This document shows, piece after piece, positions 1-14,300 of a DNA stretch of 64,000 nt. The stretch's first letter is position 1, and each line of letters starts with the position of its first letter. Location: contig CAIIXF020000005.1 in the NCBI GenBank assembly GCA_903813345.2, forward strand, positions 4,183,375-4,247,374. The letters run 5' to 3'. Source of the stretch: Owenia fusiformis. Taxonomy: Eukaryota; Annelida; Polychaeta; Sabellida; Oweniidae. Made by a program: the position numbers and the translations under genes. Below the pieces are notes generated by a model. The model made no database searches, had not been told where the DNA came from, and was given only the letters and a program-made list of their open reading frames with translations.

Positions 1-481
1 CACTTCTTTGCCGGATATGGTCTGTAAGTGTGTTGTACATGTAAAATTTTGGTATTATATTCATTCACTCAGAACATGCATAGTTCTATCTCCCATTTAC
101 ATCCAGCAGTCATAGATTATTCAATGGGACTATCTAATGGGTTTAATACTGAATATATTGATTGTATACAAGTTATATTATGTAAATTATCACTATTTCT
201 TGTTCAACTTACAAAACATATGTTCATCAAAACATTTTCATTTTGAGAGAATGAAATTAAACTAATCAGATTGAATGCAAATATAAGGATCAAGAGATGA
301 ATATGATTTCCAATACTCGGATGATTAGATACAATTTTTTAAAATTTATTTCAATATCAAGTATAGACTAATCACTTGTCTAATTCAATGAAAAGTGGTC
401 TGTTTAAATGAAGTCAAACACCTAGCTTATAAAAATAATTGCATCTAACTTTGTTAACCAACAGATTATTTTGTATTTTAC
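1..481. other. Intron sequence of the large gene, nothing recognised
   Basis: AT-rich sequence downstream of the last visible exon. A short plus-strand ORF at 28-246 has no recognisable features. I see no splice-bounded exon here. Confidence 0.5.
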
Positions 482-2352
482 CTGTATCTGTACAAGTCTG
501 ATATATAATCTTCTGCACCCTCTAGACTCTCAACAACTCTACCATCATGTAAGATTTCATCTTCATACCAGCAACCAAGATTCTCATAAGGAAGTGCTGT
601 ACAAATAGTAGGTTATACATTGAATGTCGTTCATTCCACTAAATATGGAATCAGAAATAGATTAAAAGTCAGTAATTGTCCACCCTATAGCTGAGTGGTC
701 CACAACTCATAAAAAGCCTGTGGTTTGTACTTGTATGACTATGCATGGGTGCATATAAAAGAACACAAGGCTCCTCCAAGGAGGGGTTCCTTGGTCTTTG
801 TATATATACAGGATATACCCAAGAGGTATTGCCCACCTTCATTGGTGGTAAACAAGTTACAATACAAATACAGCAGGAAAAATAAGATGTTCATTAATTC
901 AGGTTTACTGTAAGCATTTACCTCCAACATGTATCTCTACACCAGTGATAAGTCTCTCCTCTGGAAGGTTGAACTCAATCCATGGTGTATCTTCCTCATT
1001 GGTCTGTGCACATGTTTCTATATCTATATCAACAGCTAGGGCTCCATTGAATTCATATTTTATGTCATTATTAACAAATTCATAATATGTAGTTGACTGG
1101 GTGGTTGTGGCTTGCCTGATATCAAGTGGAACATGATTTTCATCACCTATTTAAATAGAAATTTAAAAAATGTGTAACTGAAAAGGATCTAGAAGGATTT
1201 GAAACCTACTCTGATATAAATAAATAATGGCAACTCCGCGGAGTAGCAAATCCCAACGAACAAAATATCAATTACCGAATTCCAATCAATTATACTCATT
1301 ACTTTGGTTAAAATTGAAAAATTTAGATTTAAGAATTGCGAATTCCTGCAAAGCAGCCATTTTGAATTTTCTGAGGTACAAATCTGAAAAATAATAGCAT
1401 AATTGTGATCTACTCCAAAATTCCTTCAATTTGAGTATAATATAGCCATACTTTGAAGGGATCGAAAAATGATTGCGAAATCGTACATTAGACGGCCATT
1501 TTGAATTTTACGAGGCTCGAATCAGAAAAAAGATACAATATTTGCAATCTACTCTTGTCTTTCATTTGAGTATAATAAAGCTATACTTCAGAAAGATCTA
1601 AAAATTAGCGAAAATTTCTGTTTTCCTGACCCCCCATACACAGCCCCTGGGGGTCAGGATGAAAAACACAGAATATATATGAAATAGATAGATGTTGCGA
1701 ATATACTACCAAAATTTCAAACAATAATATTAATTACTTTGGTTTAGAATGAAAAATTTATGATTTTTGCGAAAAAGTCCCGTCATTTTTAAAGCGGTGG
1801 CCATCTTGAAAATATTTTTTTTGCGTAAAACTATTTATCAATATACATCTTTCCACCAAATAGGAATAAAATCCGTCTACTAATATTTGAGTTATCTTCC
1901 GGACGGACCGACGGACTGACTGACTGACGGACTGATGGACGGACGGAGGGCTTCACTATATCCCTACCGAACTTCGTTCGTTGGGATAATAAAGGTTGTG
2001 ACTTGAAGAAAAGTGTTTTCTAAAATACCAACCTAAAGGACATATTTGAATCAAAAGTCATACATACATCTTTGAGTTTTTAGTTGAGCAGCAGGCGAGT
2101 GTCGTCCAACAATTCCACTTTCATGTATTGGAACAACCGTCACATTATACACTTTATTACTATCCAGACCTCCAACTGTCCAATACAACTGACCAGTGGC
2201 CCCTCTAGCCTTTTCCCCATTGAGGTAAACATAGTACAATGTGACCAAGCCATCACCAAGATCAGTTTCACTGTTCCAGGCATCCCAGTTTATTCTTAGG
2301 TAGGAACACCCTCTTCTGTTAATTCTTGGTGCTTTCTTCAATTGGGGCCTCT
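482..2352 (-). CDS. Repeat unit 8 (long form), partial at the window edge
   Basis: Exons: FN3 2068-2352; fucolectin-like N-half 922-1146; first WSC-like exon 482-596 (ALPYENLGCW near its start, phase-2 donor AG/gtaaaa). The partner WSC exon, with its conserved CMMAA segment, is not in 1-481 on the minus strand, so the gene continues to the left. The FN3 to N-half intron (1147-2067) contains the Helentron/pearl-like repeat. Confidence 0.75.
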
Positions 2353-5300
2353 CTATAAAATAATGTGTCTCTATTCATATTGTATTCATTCACATAGGTT
2401 TGAATAATTGTGTCAGATCCAGACCACAAAACAATTTCCTCATACAACTGAGCCAAGAGGATATGCCTGTTACATACCTATTTCACAGTAATCTCCAGCA
2501 TAGTTCTCCTCACATTCTCCTGGACATTTTCCAGTTGCCTTGTCACATACTTCTCCATTTGCACAACGGCAGGCAGCACAATTGGGACCTGATGTACCAG
2601 TTTTGCATTCTAGAACACAAAACATGTTCTTGTGTACATAAAGGTTTCTGTCCATGAAGCATGCATGAAATAATTATTCTCATATAGAAATGTTAGTATA
2701 AAAAAGTAAGCATGAAATCATACGATAAGTTACAGACATATTATTACATCAATTTAGTTGCAAACATACATACCAAAGACCTTCAGGTCATGGATGGAAA
2801 GAATCTGAAGGGATCCATAATGATCTTCTTGTATCTTTAGACTTTTTGCCAAGATAGGTGTCTCACATTGAATGACATGGATGTCAAGAGACTCAAATTG
2901 TTTTGTTCCACATGATTGCTCAGTGCCATTGGCTAATATTCCAGTCACTGCAAGTGTCTTATATCTTGGATGCTCTGGGCCTAAAATTCAATTTTGTTTG
3001 ATTTACATTCATTTTGGCAAACTGCTGTGTTTTCAAATGAACACTTTGGCTTTTGTAACAGCAAATTTTGAAAAACTAATGAATCCTTTGTTCTATTCAG
3101 CCATATTTAGTAAAAGTTGAAATTTAAGAATTTTACTCACTTCTCAACGTGTAAAGATGTTCATCTTCAACAGCCATGTGTGGTGATACCATATTAACAC
3201 AATCACTGGCCTTTCCAATACAGTTAACTCCAGATACTTTTGGTTTATATATAAAAGCAGCACACCAGGCATCCTCATCACATGCATCTTTACACTGATC
3301 AAAACTAACATCTTTAAGCTCAAAATCTTTTGTGTAGTTTAGATCACATCTCCCTGGCTTGGAACTATATCGAAACGAGCCTACAGTTTAAATTAAATGA
3401 ATAAAAATTCAATGTTAATGCTATTCATGCACCTGCAAAATAATTACAATGTATTCATAAGGTGACAATGGAATATAAACTAACCATGAGTAATTCTATA
3501 GAATTGTATAATTCTCTTTCCCCCCTTTCCATCTGTTGGACACTCTTCAACAACTGGTCCATTCTTCTGATACTTCTCTTCTGCATCAGCATCAGATTGA
3601 CAATAGCCAGCCTCTTGTACACCAAATACTGTGAAGTCTCTTTTACGTGCTGCCATCATGCATTTTGTAACTGATATTGGTCTATAAATACAACATATTG
3701 AAGAAATGTAAACAGCGCTCCATCTTCGTGTTCATGCTAGAATGCAGTGCAATCGATTTTGATATGAAATGTATTGATTGCTAAACTAACCTAAATCTGT
3801 ACAGGTCACTTAGATAATCTTCTTCCCCTTCAAGTGTATCAACTACTTTCCCCGCATGTACATTATCATTTTCTTTCCAGCAACCCAAGTCCTGGTAGGG
3901 TAGTTCTACAGTAAGATATGGTCAGATAAATTCACTATGTAAATACATTGTATAGTTTAGTACTATTCGTAATATTTTAGGCATAATTAACATTAAACTT
4001 ATTATGCACAAATAAACATAACAGTTCACCTCCAACATGTAGCTCTATGCTTGTAACTAATTTTTCCTCAGGGAATTCAATTGTTAAGCTAGGCTGGTCT
4101 TCTTCATTGGTTTGGGAGAAGCTGTTTATATCTGAGTCAATAGCATAACTGCCATCCAGCTCAATCTTGTTGTTGTTTTCATCAAACTTATAGTAGGTTG
4201 AGGATTGGGATGTAAGAGAATTCGACAGGTCTATTTCAACATGGTTGTCATCACCTATATGTGGTAATCAGTAACAAGGTACATGTATGAGGAAACATAT
4301 TCTTTCAATTTTCCACAACTGTCATATGTGAAGCAATATTTCAAAATCAACTTAGATATTTTAGACTCATGTTTATTTATTGATTTGACACTTATTTAAA
4401 GATAATTGACATAAATACTAACATCTAGCTGTTCTCATATAAGCCACATCACCAAGACCTCCTCTAGCACCACTCTCATGTACACACACGATCATGACAT
4501 TATACACTGTGTTGCCATCAAGATCACCAATAGTGTGTGTATTCCCACTTGTTGAGTAGACAAGCTCATTGTTTACAAAGACCATGTATCTGGACACATG
4601 GCCAACACCAACATCTGTTGTGTTTGACCATATATGCCACTGTATTTTAAGATAGTCGCATCCTCTTTCAAGCAGAACCGGTGGACCCCTCAGTCGTGGA
4701 AGCTCTAGAAAGGAAACCAATTTTAAAGACCAATGAACATTATTTTAAAAATAATTTCAAAAAGAAACTAGTCAGTGAATCAGTTGATAAAATAATTCCA
4801 ATGATTTGATAATATTGGCATGGCTATATCACTTGTGGATGTCATGACTGGGCAGATGGTTTATTTAATTATGACACTCTTCAATATGATAATTTTCGCC
4901 GGTTTCAATTGTAATATATTTTTCACAAAATGTCAAAAAAGCTTTATACAATGGATAAAGCAGTTATATTTATAGTTGAGTATTTGTATATCACATTTTG
5001 TATTTTTTCAGGATAAAAAAACAGTTGTAATGCTTACCTATACTGCAGGTTTCTCCACCAAAACCCGACTCACATCCACCAGGACAGTCACCTGTTTTCT
5101 TATCACACACATCATCTCCAGCACACATACAGATTTGGTCACATCCTTCTCCAAAGAAGCCATCCTTACATTCTTAAAAAAATAATGTATAAAATGTATT
5201 ATTGACGGGATTTTTCTAGACATTTTGTTGAATTGTGTAATAGCTTGTGTTATGGACCTTTTTCAAATCCCAAATGATTAACAACAAAATCCATTTGTGC

Positions 5301-8300
5301 ACATGCAGTTACTGTTTAATATGTTGAAAGGAGTTATATAATTATTTACTCACCAAATATTTGTAAATCACACAATGACATCATTTGTTTGTCACTCTGT
5401 TGTAAAGCTGGTACTACTTGTAGTTTAAGACTTTTGGCTATTATTGGTTCAGCACACTCGATGACATGTATATCACCAGATTCAAAATGTTTAATCCCAC
5501 ACTGCTGAATTTCTCCTGATGATGATGTTCCATTTACAGCTATAGATTTATATCTTGGATATTCTGGACCTGTTAATAAAAGCAACATACTTAGTTCTCC
5601 ATGGCTCATCATTATTGAATTATATACACTGTATAACAACTTATTCCATAGTTAGCATGATATCCATCGGATAACATGTCAAAATAAAAACGGTATTTTT
5701 GTAATCAGTGGTAAAATATGATATTTTTGACAAATTTTCACTTAACCATAGCAAACGGTGTTTAAGCCATGACATACGGCGCCGTATGCTATGGATAATG
5801 GATTTTTGCTACTTCAGACTCAAAACGAGGCTTAGTGTCAACATCGCCGGATTGTTTGGAAAATTCGAATTGAATCACATTCGTGGATAAAAATCATATC
5901 ACTCATAAATCATAGGATATCCTCTATATATCAGTAATTCATTCAAGTCCTAAAGGCTGTATAATGTAATAATCTCACAAGAAATGGTTACATTGATGAA
6001 ATTGCAATATCCATGTATATGTAGATGTTGACAAGTAGTAATTACTTCTTAAATAGTAGAGATGCTCATTTTCTTTTGGGAGAATGCTTTCACTGCAATC
6101 ACTCGCTTTACCCATGCAGTTTACACCTATTGCATCTGGTTTATATATAAATGCACCACAGAATCCACTTTCATCACATGCATTTTTACATTCAGCAAAA
6201 GTTGAGTTCTCTAGTTGAAAGTCATCTTCATCAGTGAGATCACATGTTCCTAGCACTGAACTGTATCTATGAACACCCCCTGAAAGTTTTGAAATGTGAG
6301 ATTTTGTATATCATGTTATATGTTCTTAACTATATTCAAAGAGAGAGAGGTCGATTCTGTATTTCATCTTTTCCTGCTACTTATTTAGAATGTTTGTTAT
6401 ATCTGACTTCCCTTTGTCACTGTTCAGTCAATTTAGTTTGTATGAGTTCATTTAACCCATAAAATGTATATATTTCCGGTTCAATCACTAGGGCAGAGCA
6501 TTTGTACTGAAAGGAGCGTTTTCAGTACAAATATGTACTGAAAAATGTACTGAATTTTTAAGTATATTTTTCAGTATAAATATGTACTGAAAAATATACT
6601 TAAAATTTCAGTGCAAATTTCAGTATAAATATGTACTGAAAAATGTACTGAAATTTTAAGTACATTTTTCAGTATATATTTATAGTGAAAAATATACTGA
6701 ATTTTAAGTTTGATTTTAAGTGCAAATATGTACTTAAAAATTAACTGAAATTTAAGTGTGATTTTAAGTGCAAATATGTACTGAAAAATATACTGAAATT
6801 TAAGGGCATATTTAAGTGTAAATTTATACTGAAAAATATACTTAGATTTTGAATTACGACATCTTCCTGACTTTGACATCTATACCATGGATTTTGCTTT
6901 ACTCGAACAAATGAGGTTCTATGTTCATGTTATATATTTTAATTTTGATATCAATTAATTAATTGCTCAAGCAATATGAGTGAAAATCTCATGAAAAACT
7001 TATTTTTAAGACTGAGAAAATGTGTACCTTTAATGTTTTTGAATTTTAGAACTTAATAAGGTAGAATGTATCTAGAAACCTCAAAAGGTGTGGAATACAC
7101 ATGTTATGTACGGTCAGTTTTAAATAAAGGGGTTATCCCTCGGGAAATATGGGTATCCAAAACCTCACAGTACATAACCCTTATATATGCATTATATTTG
7201 ATAGGTTTGATCGGGCTAAAAAGAAATTTATTGATGGAGAAAATGCAATCAGATATTATTTCAGGATGCGTCTTAAATAATTAAATCCAAAAACATAACT
7301 TATTAAAAGGAAAACACTTGATTACAGTAAACCTAGCCTCTCCAGTTTGATTAGAGTCTGCTTTAAAGGATGTGTCTAAAGCAACTTTATTAATCCATTA
7401 ACAAAACAAAATAGTTTGACAAGGCAAAACAAACCTGATTACAGAGAGACTCTTTTAAGTTTGGTTAGAGTCTGCTGTAAAGGAAGCATCCAAAATAATT
7501 TCACAATGTAATAGCATTCCTGGGGGGGGGGCATTCAGGGGTCCAAGCGAACCCCCCCCCCCCCCCCCCCGTCCAAAAATTCTTTTAAAATTATGCACTT
7601 TTTAAACCATTCTAAGAACTTTTTGAGTGATTTAGGCCGTTTTTAATAAATCCATAAACATAACTTCTAAAAAGGAAATCACTTGATTACAGTAAACCTA
7701 GCCTCTCCAGTTTGATTAGAGTCTGCTTTAAAGGATGTGTCTAAAGAAACTTTATTAATCCATTAACAAAACAAAATATTTTGACAAGGCAAAACAAACC
7801 TGATTACAGAGAGACTCTTTTAAGTTTGGTTAAAGTAAAATAATTTCATAATGTAATAGCATTCCTGTTGGGGGGGGGGGGCTTCAGGGGTCCAAGCGAA
7901 CCCCCCCCCCCCCCCGGCCAAAAATTCTTTTAAAATCATGCACTTTTTCACCATTCTAAGAACTTTTTGAGTGATTTAGAGTTTATAAAGTATGCCTTAC
8001 ATTTGCGTTTTCTCTTTTTTCCATTATTGGGCACAAATATTTCTCATTGCATATATTTATACTTAAAATTATCCTTAAATTTCAGTATATTTTTCAGTAC
8101 ATTTTTATACTGACTTTTGCACTTAAATCTCAGTACATTTTTCAGTATATATTTGTACTTAAATTCATCCTTAAATTTTCAGTGCATTTTTCAGTATATT
8201 TTTGCACTTAAATTTGTCCTTAAAATTCAGTACATTTTTCAGTACATATTTATACTTAAATTTGTACTTAAAATTCAGTATATTTTTCAGTACATGAATT

Positions 8301-11300
8301 TGTACTGAAAAATATACTGAAAAAAATTCAGTGCATTTTTTAGTACAAAAATATACTTAAATTTGTACTGAAACAAAACTAGTACATTTTTCAGTACATA
8401 TTTGTACTGAAAACGCTCCTTTCAGTACAAATGCTCTGCCCTAGTGAATATATTCAGTACTAAGAATCCAAATTGCAGTGCAAGTAGAAAATAATGAAAA
8501 ATGATCAAACATTTTAACCTGTTTCAAGTCTATAAAATTGAATCATCTTAGATCCACCAGTGCCAGTTTGTGGGCAGTTAACAGCAGGGCCATTTCTAGT
8601 ATACTTCCACTCAGCTAAAGAATCACTCATACAATACCCTCCTCCTTGGATACCAAACATGTTATAATGTCTCTTATTAGCAGCCATCATGCATTTTAAA
8701 ACAGGGAACAACCTTAAAAATAGAAAATCAGTGGATGCTTGTCATACATGTGTTTTATAAGAATTTATTTAGAATGAGAATGTAACATGTTTACTCAAGT
8801 TTATGTAAGTTGTTTCCGCACCTGGATCTGAATGAATCCGACAAATATGGTTCTGATCTTTCCAGTGTTTCAACCACACCACCGTCACTGATATCTACAT
8901 CCTCATTCCAGCAGCCAACATCTTGGTAAGGAAGATCTAAAATCACACATTAGTACTATGTAACCAAATCAAAATAAATATCATGTAAAACCATACTATG
9001 TTGTAATGCTAGTATTCATTTGAGATTGGATATTTTAAAAATGGACGTTCTGGTTTTGGGATATTTCCTTTGTAACTTGGGTACAATTTGAGACTTCTCA
9101 ATATCTATGATTTGTATTGCTTCTGTTGAAAAAGTTGATAATTTATTTTTGTATTATGTGTTATACATTCACTTCACAATACTCAGTTATTCATACATCA
9201 TACACTGTTTAAATCCAATTTGAGCCCTAACAATATGTTGAAATGTGTTGAACATGACAGTAAGCAAACCTGCTACATGGATCTCAACTCCTGTTATTAT
9301 TCTCTCCTCAGGAAACTCCACAAGCATGAATGGTGCTTCCTCTTCGTTAGTTTGGAAACATGTTTTTAGATCATCATCTATTGCTCTTGATGAATCATAT
9401 TTCACATCATTATTGTCATCATCAAATTCATAGTAGGTTGAGGATAGTGATGTAATTATACCAGTTAGGTCAATGGCTTGGTGTTGGTCATTGCCTAAAA
9501 TGTGCACAGTGACAACATTGCCAAACAAATATCACTTTTTTTCACTCATGCAACCACAATTTCTCAACTGCAGGTTAATTAAGATCAAATAATTAAAAAG
9601 TTATCTTAATAATTGACTGTATCTTATATATATTAGCTTACATATACATAATAAATGTATTTTAAAATATCTTACAAGGCGATGTCTTCAATTGGGCTTC
9701 TGGTGATGCTTTGCCTTCAAAATTATCTTCATGAATTGGAATAACCGTGATTTTATACTCTGTATCTTTTTGCAAGCCTCCAATTGTACGGTGGTTATTT
9801 AATGTTCTATAGCTAATTCCATTTACGACAAGTCTGTAAGCATATACAGGCCCATCCCCTCTATCCACAGTTTCATGCCAATGTTCCCATTGTATTTTGA
9901 GGTAATCACAACCTCTTTCAACAAGGTATGGTGGGTTCTTTAATATAGGCTTCTCTGAAAAATAAAATTGCTTGTTCTCCTATTATGATGTCATGATAAA
10001 AATACAAGAACACAAATGTGTACAATATGGGTGATCCCGTCAAATGGTTATCCTAAAAATGAGTAGACAAGACTTTACCGACACAATTTGAGGACGGAGA
10101 ATCCAAAATGGCCACCTTAAAATTTACCAAGAATGCCAAAAAATTAGTCAGTTCTAGATTTTCATACTAAGAACCACCCCTGAAAATTTGAAATTGATCC
10201 GTCACACAGTTAACCAGAAAACATGTAAACAAGATTTGAGGACACAAAATCCAAAATGGCTGCCTTTACATTTATCCAGAATGCCAAAAACTAATCTGTT
10301 CTAGATTTTCATACTAAGAATCATCCCTGAAAATTTGAAATTGATCTACCAAACAGTTCACCTGGAAATGTGTAGACAAGACTTTACAGACGAGATTTTA
10401 GGACAGAAAATCAAAAATGGCTGCCTTGACATTTACCCAGAATGCCCCAAAACTAATCAGTTCTAGATTTTCATACTAAGAATCATCCCTGAAAATTTGA
10501 AATTGATCTACGAAACGGTTCACCTAAAAACATGTAGACAAGACTTTACGGGCAAGATTTTAAGACGGAAAATCCAAAATGGCTGCCTTGACATTTATCC
10601 AGAATGCCAAAAAACTAATCAGATCTAGATTTTCATACTGAGAATCATCCCTGAAAATTTGAAAATTGATCTACCAAACGGTTCACCTGAAAATGCGTAG
10701 ACAAGACTTTACAGACAAGATTTTAGACGGAAAATCCAAAATGGCTGCCTTGACATTTACCTAGAATGCCCAAAAACTAATCAGATCTAGATTCTCATAC
10801 TAAGAATCATCCCTGAAAATTTGAAATTGATCTACTAAACGGTTCACCTGAAAAACTGAAAAACACCATTCAATATGATACAAAGTATTATCGTGCGCTA
10901 ACTTTTCTTAAAACATTCAAAATGGCTGACATGACTGAGCTAACAGGTCCAAAACCTAATCATATCTAGAATTAAGTGAGTTGAACAAGATGTTAAAGTT
11001 TTAAAAGCAACTGTGGAGCCGTTTTTCTTAAAGTTTGCAGACAAGGATTTTAGCATTTGACTTCAAAATGGCCGACAGGAAGTAGGTATCGAGTTAATTT
11101 TTTTTCATCCACATCTGTATGCACTCATAAGTTATCCCTGAAAATTTGAAGGTGATATCTGTAGCGGTTTTGGAGAAAACTGCCGGACGTACGGACGGAC
11201 AGACGGACAGACAGACGGACAGACAGACTCACCTATTTGACAAGCTTCTCCTCCTGTGAAGTCTTCATGGCATCCATTTGGACAAGCCCCAGACATCTTA

Positions 11301-14300
11301 TTACAGACATCATCATCAAGACAATGGCATACTTGATCACAGTCAGTTCCAAACATTTTATCAACACACTCTACAAAATAATTTGTTTGATGTATTATAT
11401 AAATGAACAACACTAATAAATGTGTATTTGATATATTACATTTCAATACCAACAATGGTACTATGTAGCTGTTATCCATGACATGTTTTTTAATTATTCT
11501 TTGTGCTGTATGACATTGTGATGTATTCTTACCATTAGCTTGTACATCACATAAAGACAAAAGCTGTCCAGATGCTCTGAAAGCTGCAGAAACTTCCAAT
11601 TGCCTTGTTAAAACAGGAGCTTTGCATTTAACTGTATGGTAGCTATTTGGCTCAAACTGCAACAATCCACATTGTTGTCGAATTCCACTCTCTGATATTG
11701 CCAATACTTCCATTATTTGGTAGGTAGGATTGTTTGGTTCTGAATTTACAATTTAATATTTTTGAAAATTTACTACAGAAACTTCTGGTAAATGAAACAG
11801 TGAGAGTGAATGGATTAATATGCCTCCAAGAAAAGGTGTTACTTGAAGTTAAGCATGAAGCACATTTCTAGAGTTAAGGTCACTACTAATCAATGAAATC
11901 AAATCAAATGTGACCTTACCATGAAGTATATATAGATGTGTTGTGTCAGATTCAGTCTTGAACTCGGTGCAATCAGTTCCCTTTCCTTCACATTGCTTTG
12001 TATTTGGAGCATATACAAATGATTTACATGCATCTACCTCATCACACTCATTTTTGCATTCATCAAACGTGAAGCTGCTTCGACTGAAGTCGTTCCCTGT
12101 CTGTGCAGAACAACCACCTTGTTCTGCCCCATAGATCTGAACACCTTAAAAGTGATAAGAATAAAATCACAAGTCATGTAATATTGGAAGTATGACAGAA
12201 CAAGTCAAATGCAAATTTTCCGAATACTTTATCTTACCAGAGAATAAGATTTTGAACAATCAAAAAAGTGTACTTTCTTTTCAAACTCCCATGCAGTGTT
12301 TTGGAATAGACACTGCAGCAGGCAAACGAAAAAAATAACCCACATTTTGAGAAAATGTTTCCCCTTTTCATCGTAGATAGAGTCAATTTCTACACAATAT
12401 ATATTCTTTTACATTCCCCAATTATTATTTTGTCGAAATGTTTCAAAAATCATGAAATATATGAAGAAATAACCATTGTAGGATTTAGAGTTCAAAGTTC
12501 CGTTGATAATCTTTCACCAACCGTGTATTTATTAGTTAATAAGCACAATACAACCAATGAACTTGTCAAGATTTTACAATCACGTGACACCAGCATGAGA
12601 CAAGAACCAACCATGTCAGTTGTTAATTACGAAGTTGCCATGCTTACGATGAACTATCTACCCACCACAGGGATATGTTGAAGACTAGCACTGCCATGTA
12701 GTTTGCTTTCTATTTGGTATGTGTATGGGACTTGTGTATTGTATCTGTTTTGCATTGCATGCATAACTCCTACTACCGAATAACTTTACATGATTTGTAA
12801 ATGTAAAGAAAATGATTTTGAACAATTAAACAAGTCTCTTTCTATTTGGTGTGTCAATAGGACTTATATCCCACATTGTCTCTTTTTTACATTGCATTGC
12901 ATGCAGAACACCTACTACCTAATAACTTTACATGATTTGTAAATTTAATTGTGTATGTCCATTGATGAGCCTGCACATGGACCAAATACTTCATTGAAGC
13001 ACTACCTTAAAAGTTGTTGTAAGGTTGGCTGTAATGTAGTAAACTGTAGTCATGGAGTGAACTCTGGTTCTGTAATGCTAACATTATTTTTAAGTAAAAC
13101 ATACCTCCAATTTGAAGTTCTACACTGTGAAGAACTTGTTCAAATGGGAGATCTATGACTACTTTCGGAATAGGTTCAAAGTTTGTTTGAGAACAGGTCC
13201 TTAGGTCAGTATCAATGGCAAGTGATCCTGGCAACTCCACCCTCTGGCCAAGGGTACTAAATTCATAGTAGACACTAGAATCTGTGGCGACTGCTCCATC
13301 TTTGTTGATATCTTGGGTATTCTTCACACCTGGAAACATCATCAATAGTTATGCTTACATACGAACAAACAACAATTTTTTTCAATCTTAGGTATAGTGA
13401 TTATGTACAAAATTAGGGGCAAGTTAGTTTTGTATTACTCACATGGTCTTGTTGTCATAACAACTGCAGGAGATGGGAGTCCATTGTGCCCATCTTTATG
13501 TATTGCAACTACAGTTATATTGATAGATGTATCTATTAGTAGATATGCCAGATTAAAGTAGGAGAATATAGTTTTGCCACTCCAGTAAATATCATTCTTG
13601 ACAACTGCATATTCTGTAACTGGCCCATCACCATTATCAATGTTAGGATCCCAGGTGTCCCAGCGAACTTGCATAGTTGTACAGCCTCTTGATACAAGAA
13701 CAGGAGGCCTAGTTAATTGTGGTTTTCCTGAAATATTATTAATCATGAAAATTATATTTAGGAAGCACATGTTTTAAGAATAATATCTCTCCAAAATCAT
13801 CATCATCATTCATAAAACATGGGTCTAACCAGGGGGAAATTATGGATGGTTTTGATCAGAATTTTCAGGTGTTGTTGCATGATGGATGGTTTCTTACTGA
13901 TTTGGCAAGTTGGCCCTGTGTACTCATATGCACATTCTCCTCCAGGACAGGCTCCTGTTGTTATGTCACACTGTGCTCCATTCAAGCAGTGACACTGATG
14001 ACCACTTGGGCATAATCCTGTCTGTTTATCACATGTGTCACTGTTGGCACATTCACAGGGTCTATCACATGATTCACCATAGAACCCATCTTTACATTCT
14101 ATAAGAAACAGGAAAACTCAACTTCAGCCAAAGCCATTTCATGAAAATAGTTATTAATTATTAATGTATTATTAAATATCTCTTATTCTATTTTTTATTT
14201 AGAATTGTTGTACATTGTTCATAAGCAGACATATGCCCATAAGTAGACATATCACTGATAGACTGTCATTATACCAAAATAATCAATTCAATAATATATT

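Noticed and set aside
6571-6879. 102-residue minus-strand ORF rich in Phe, Lys, Ile and Tyr
   Set aside because: It is a translation of the palindromic subterminal repeats of the CACTA-like element.
12355-12681. 108-residue plus-strand ORF in the intron of unit 5
   Set aside because: No recognisable domain or splice context, and it lies within a transposon-like, AT-rich intron.
12145-13104. Search for a missing WSC-like exon in short units (also 19633-19833 and 25785-25993)
   Set aside because: None of the three introns encodes the GCW or CMMAA motifs on the minus strand, so the short units really lack the module.
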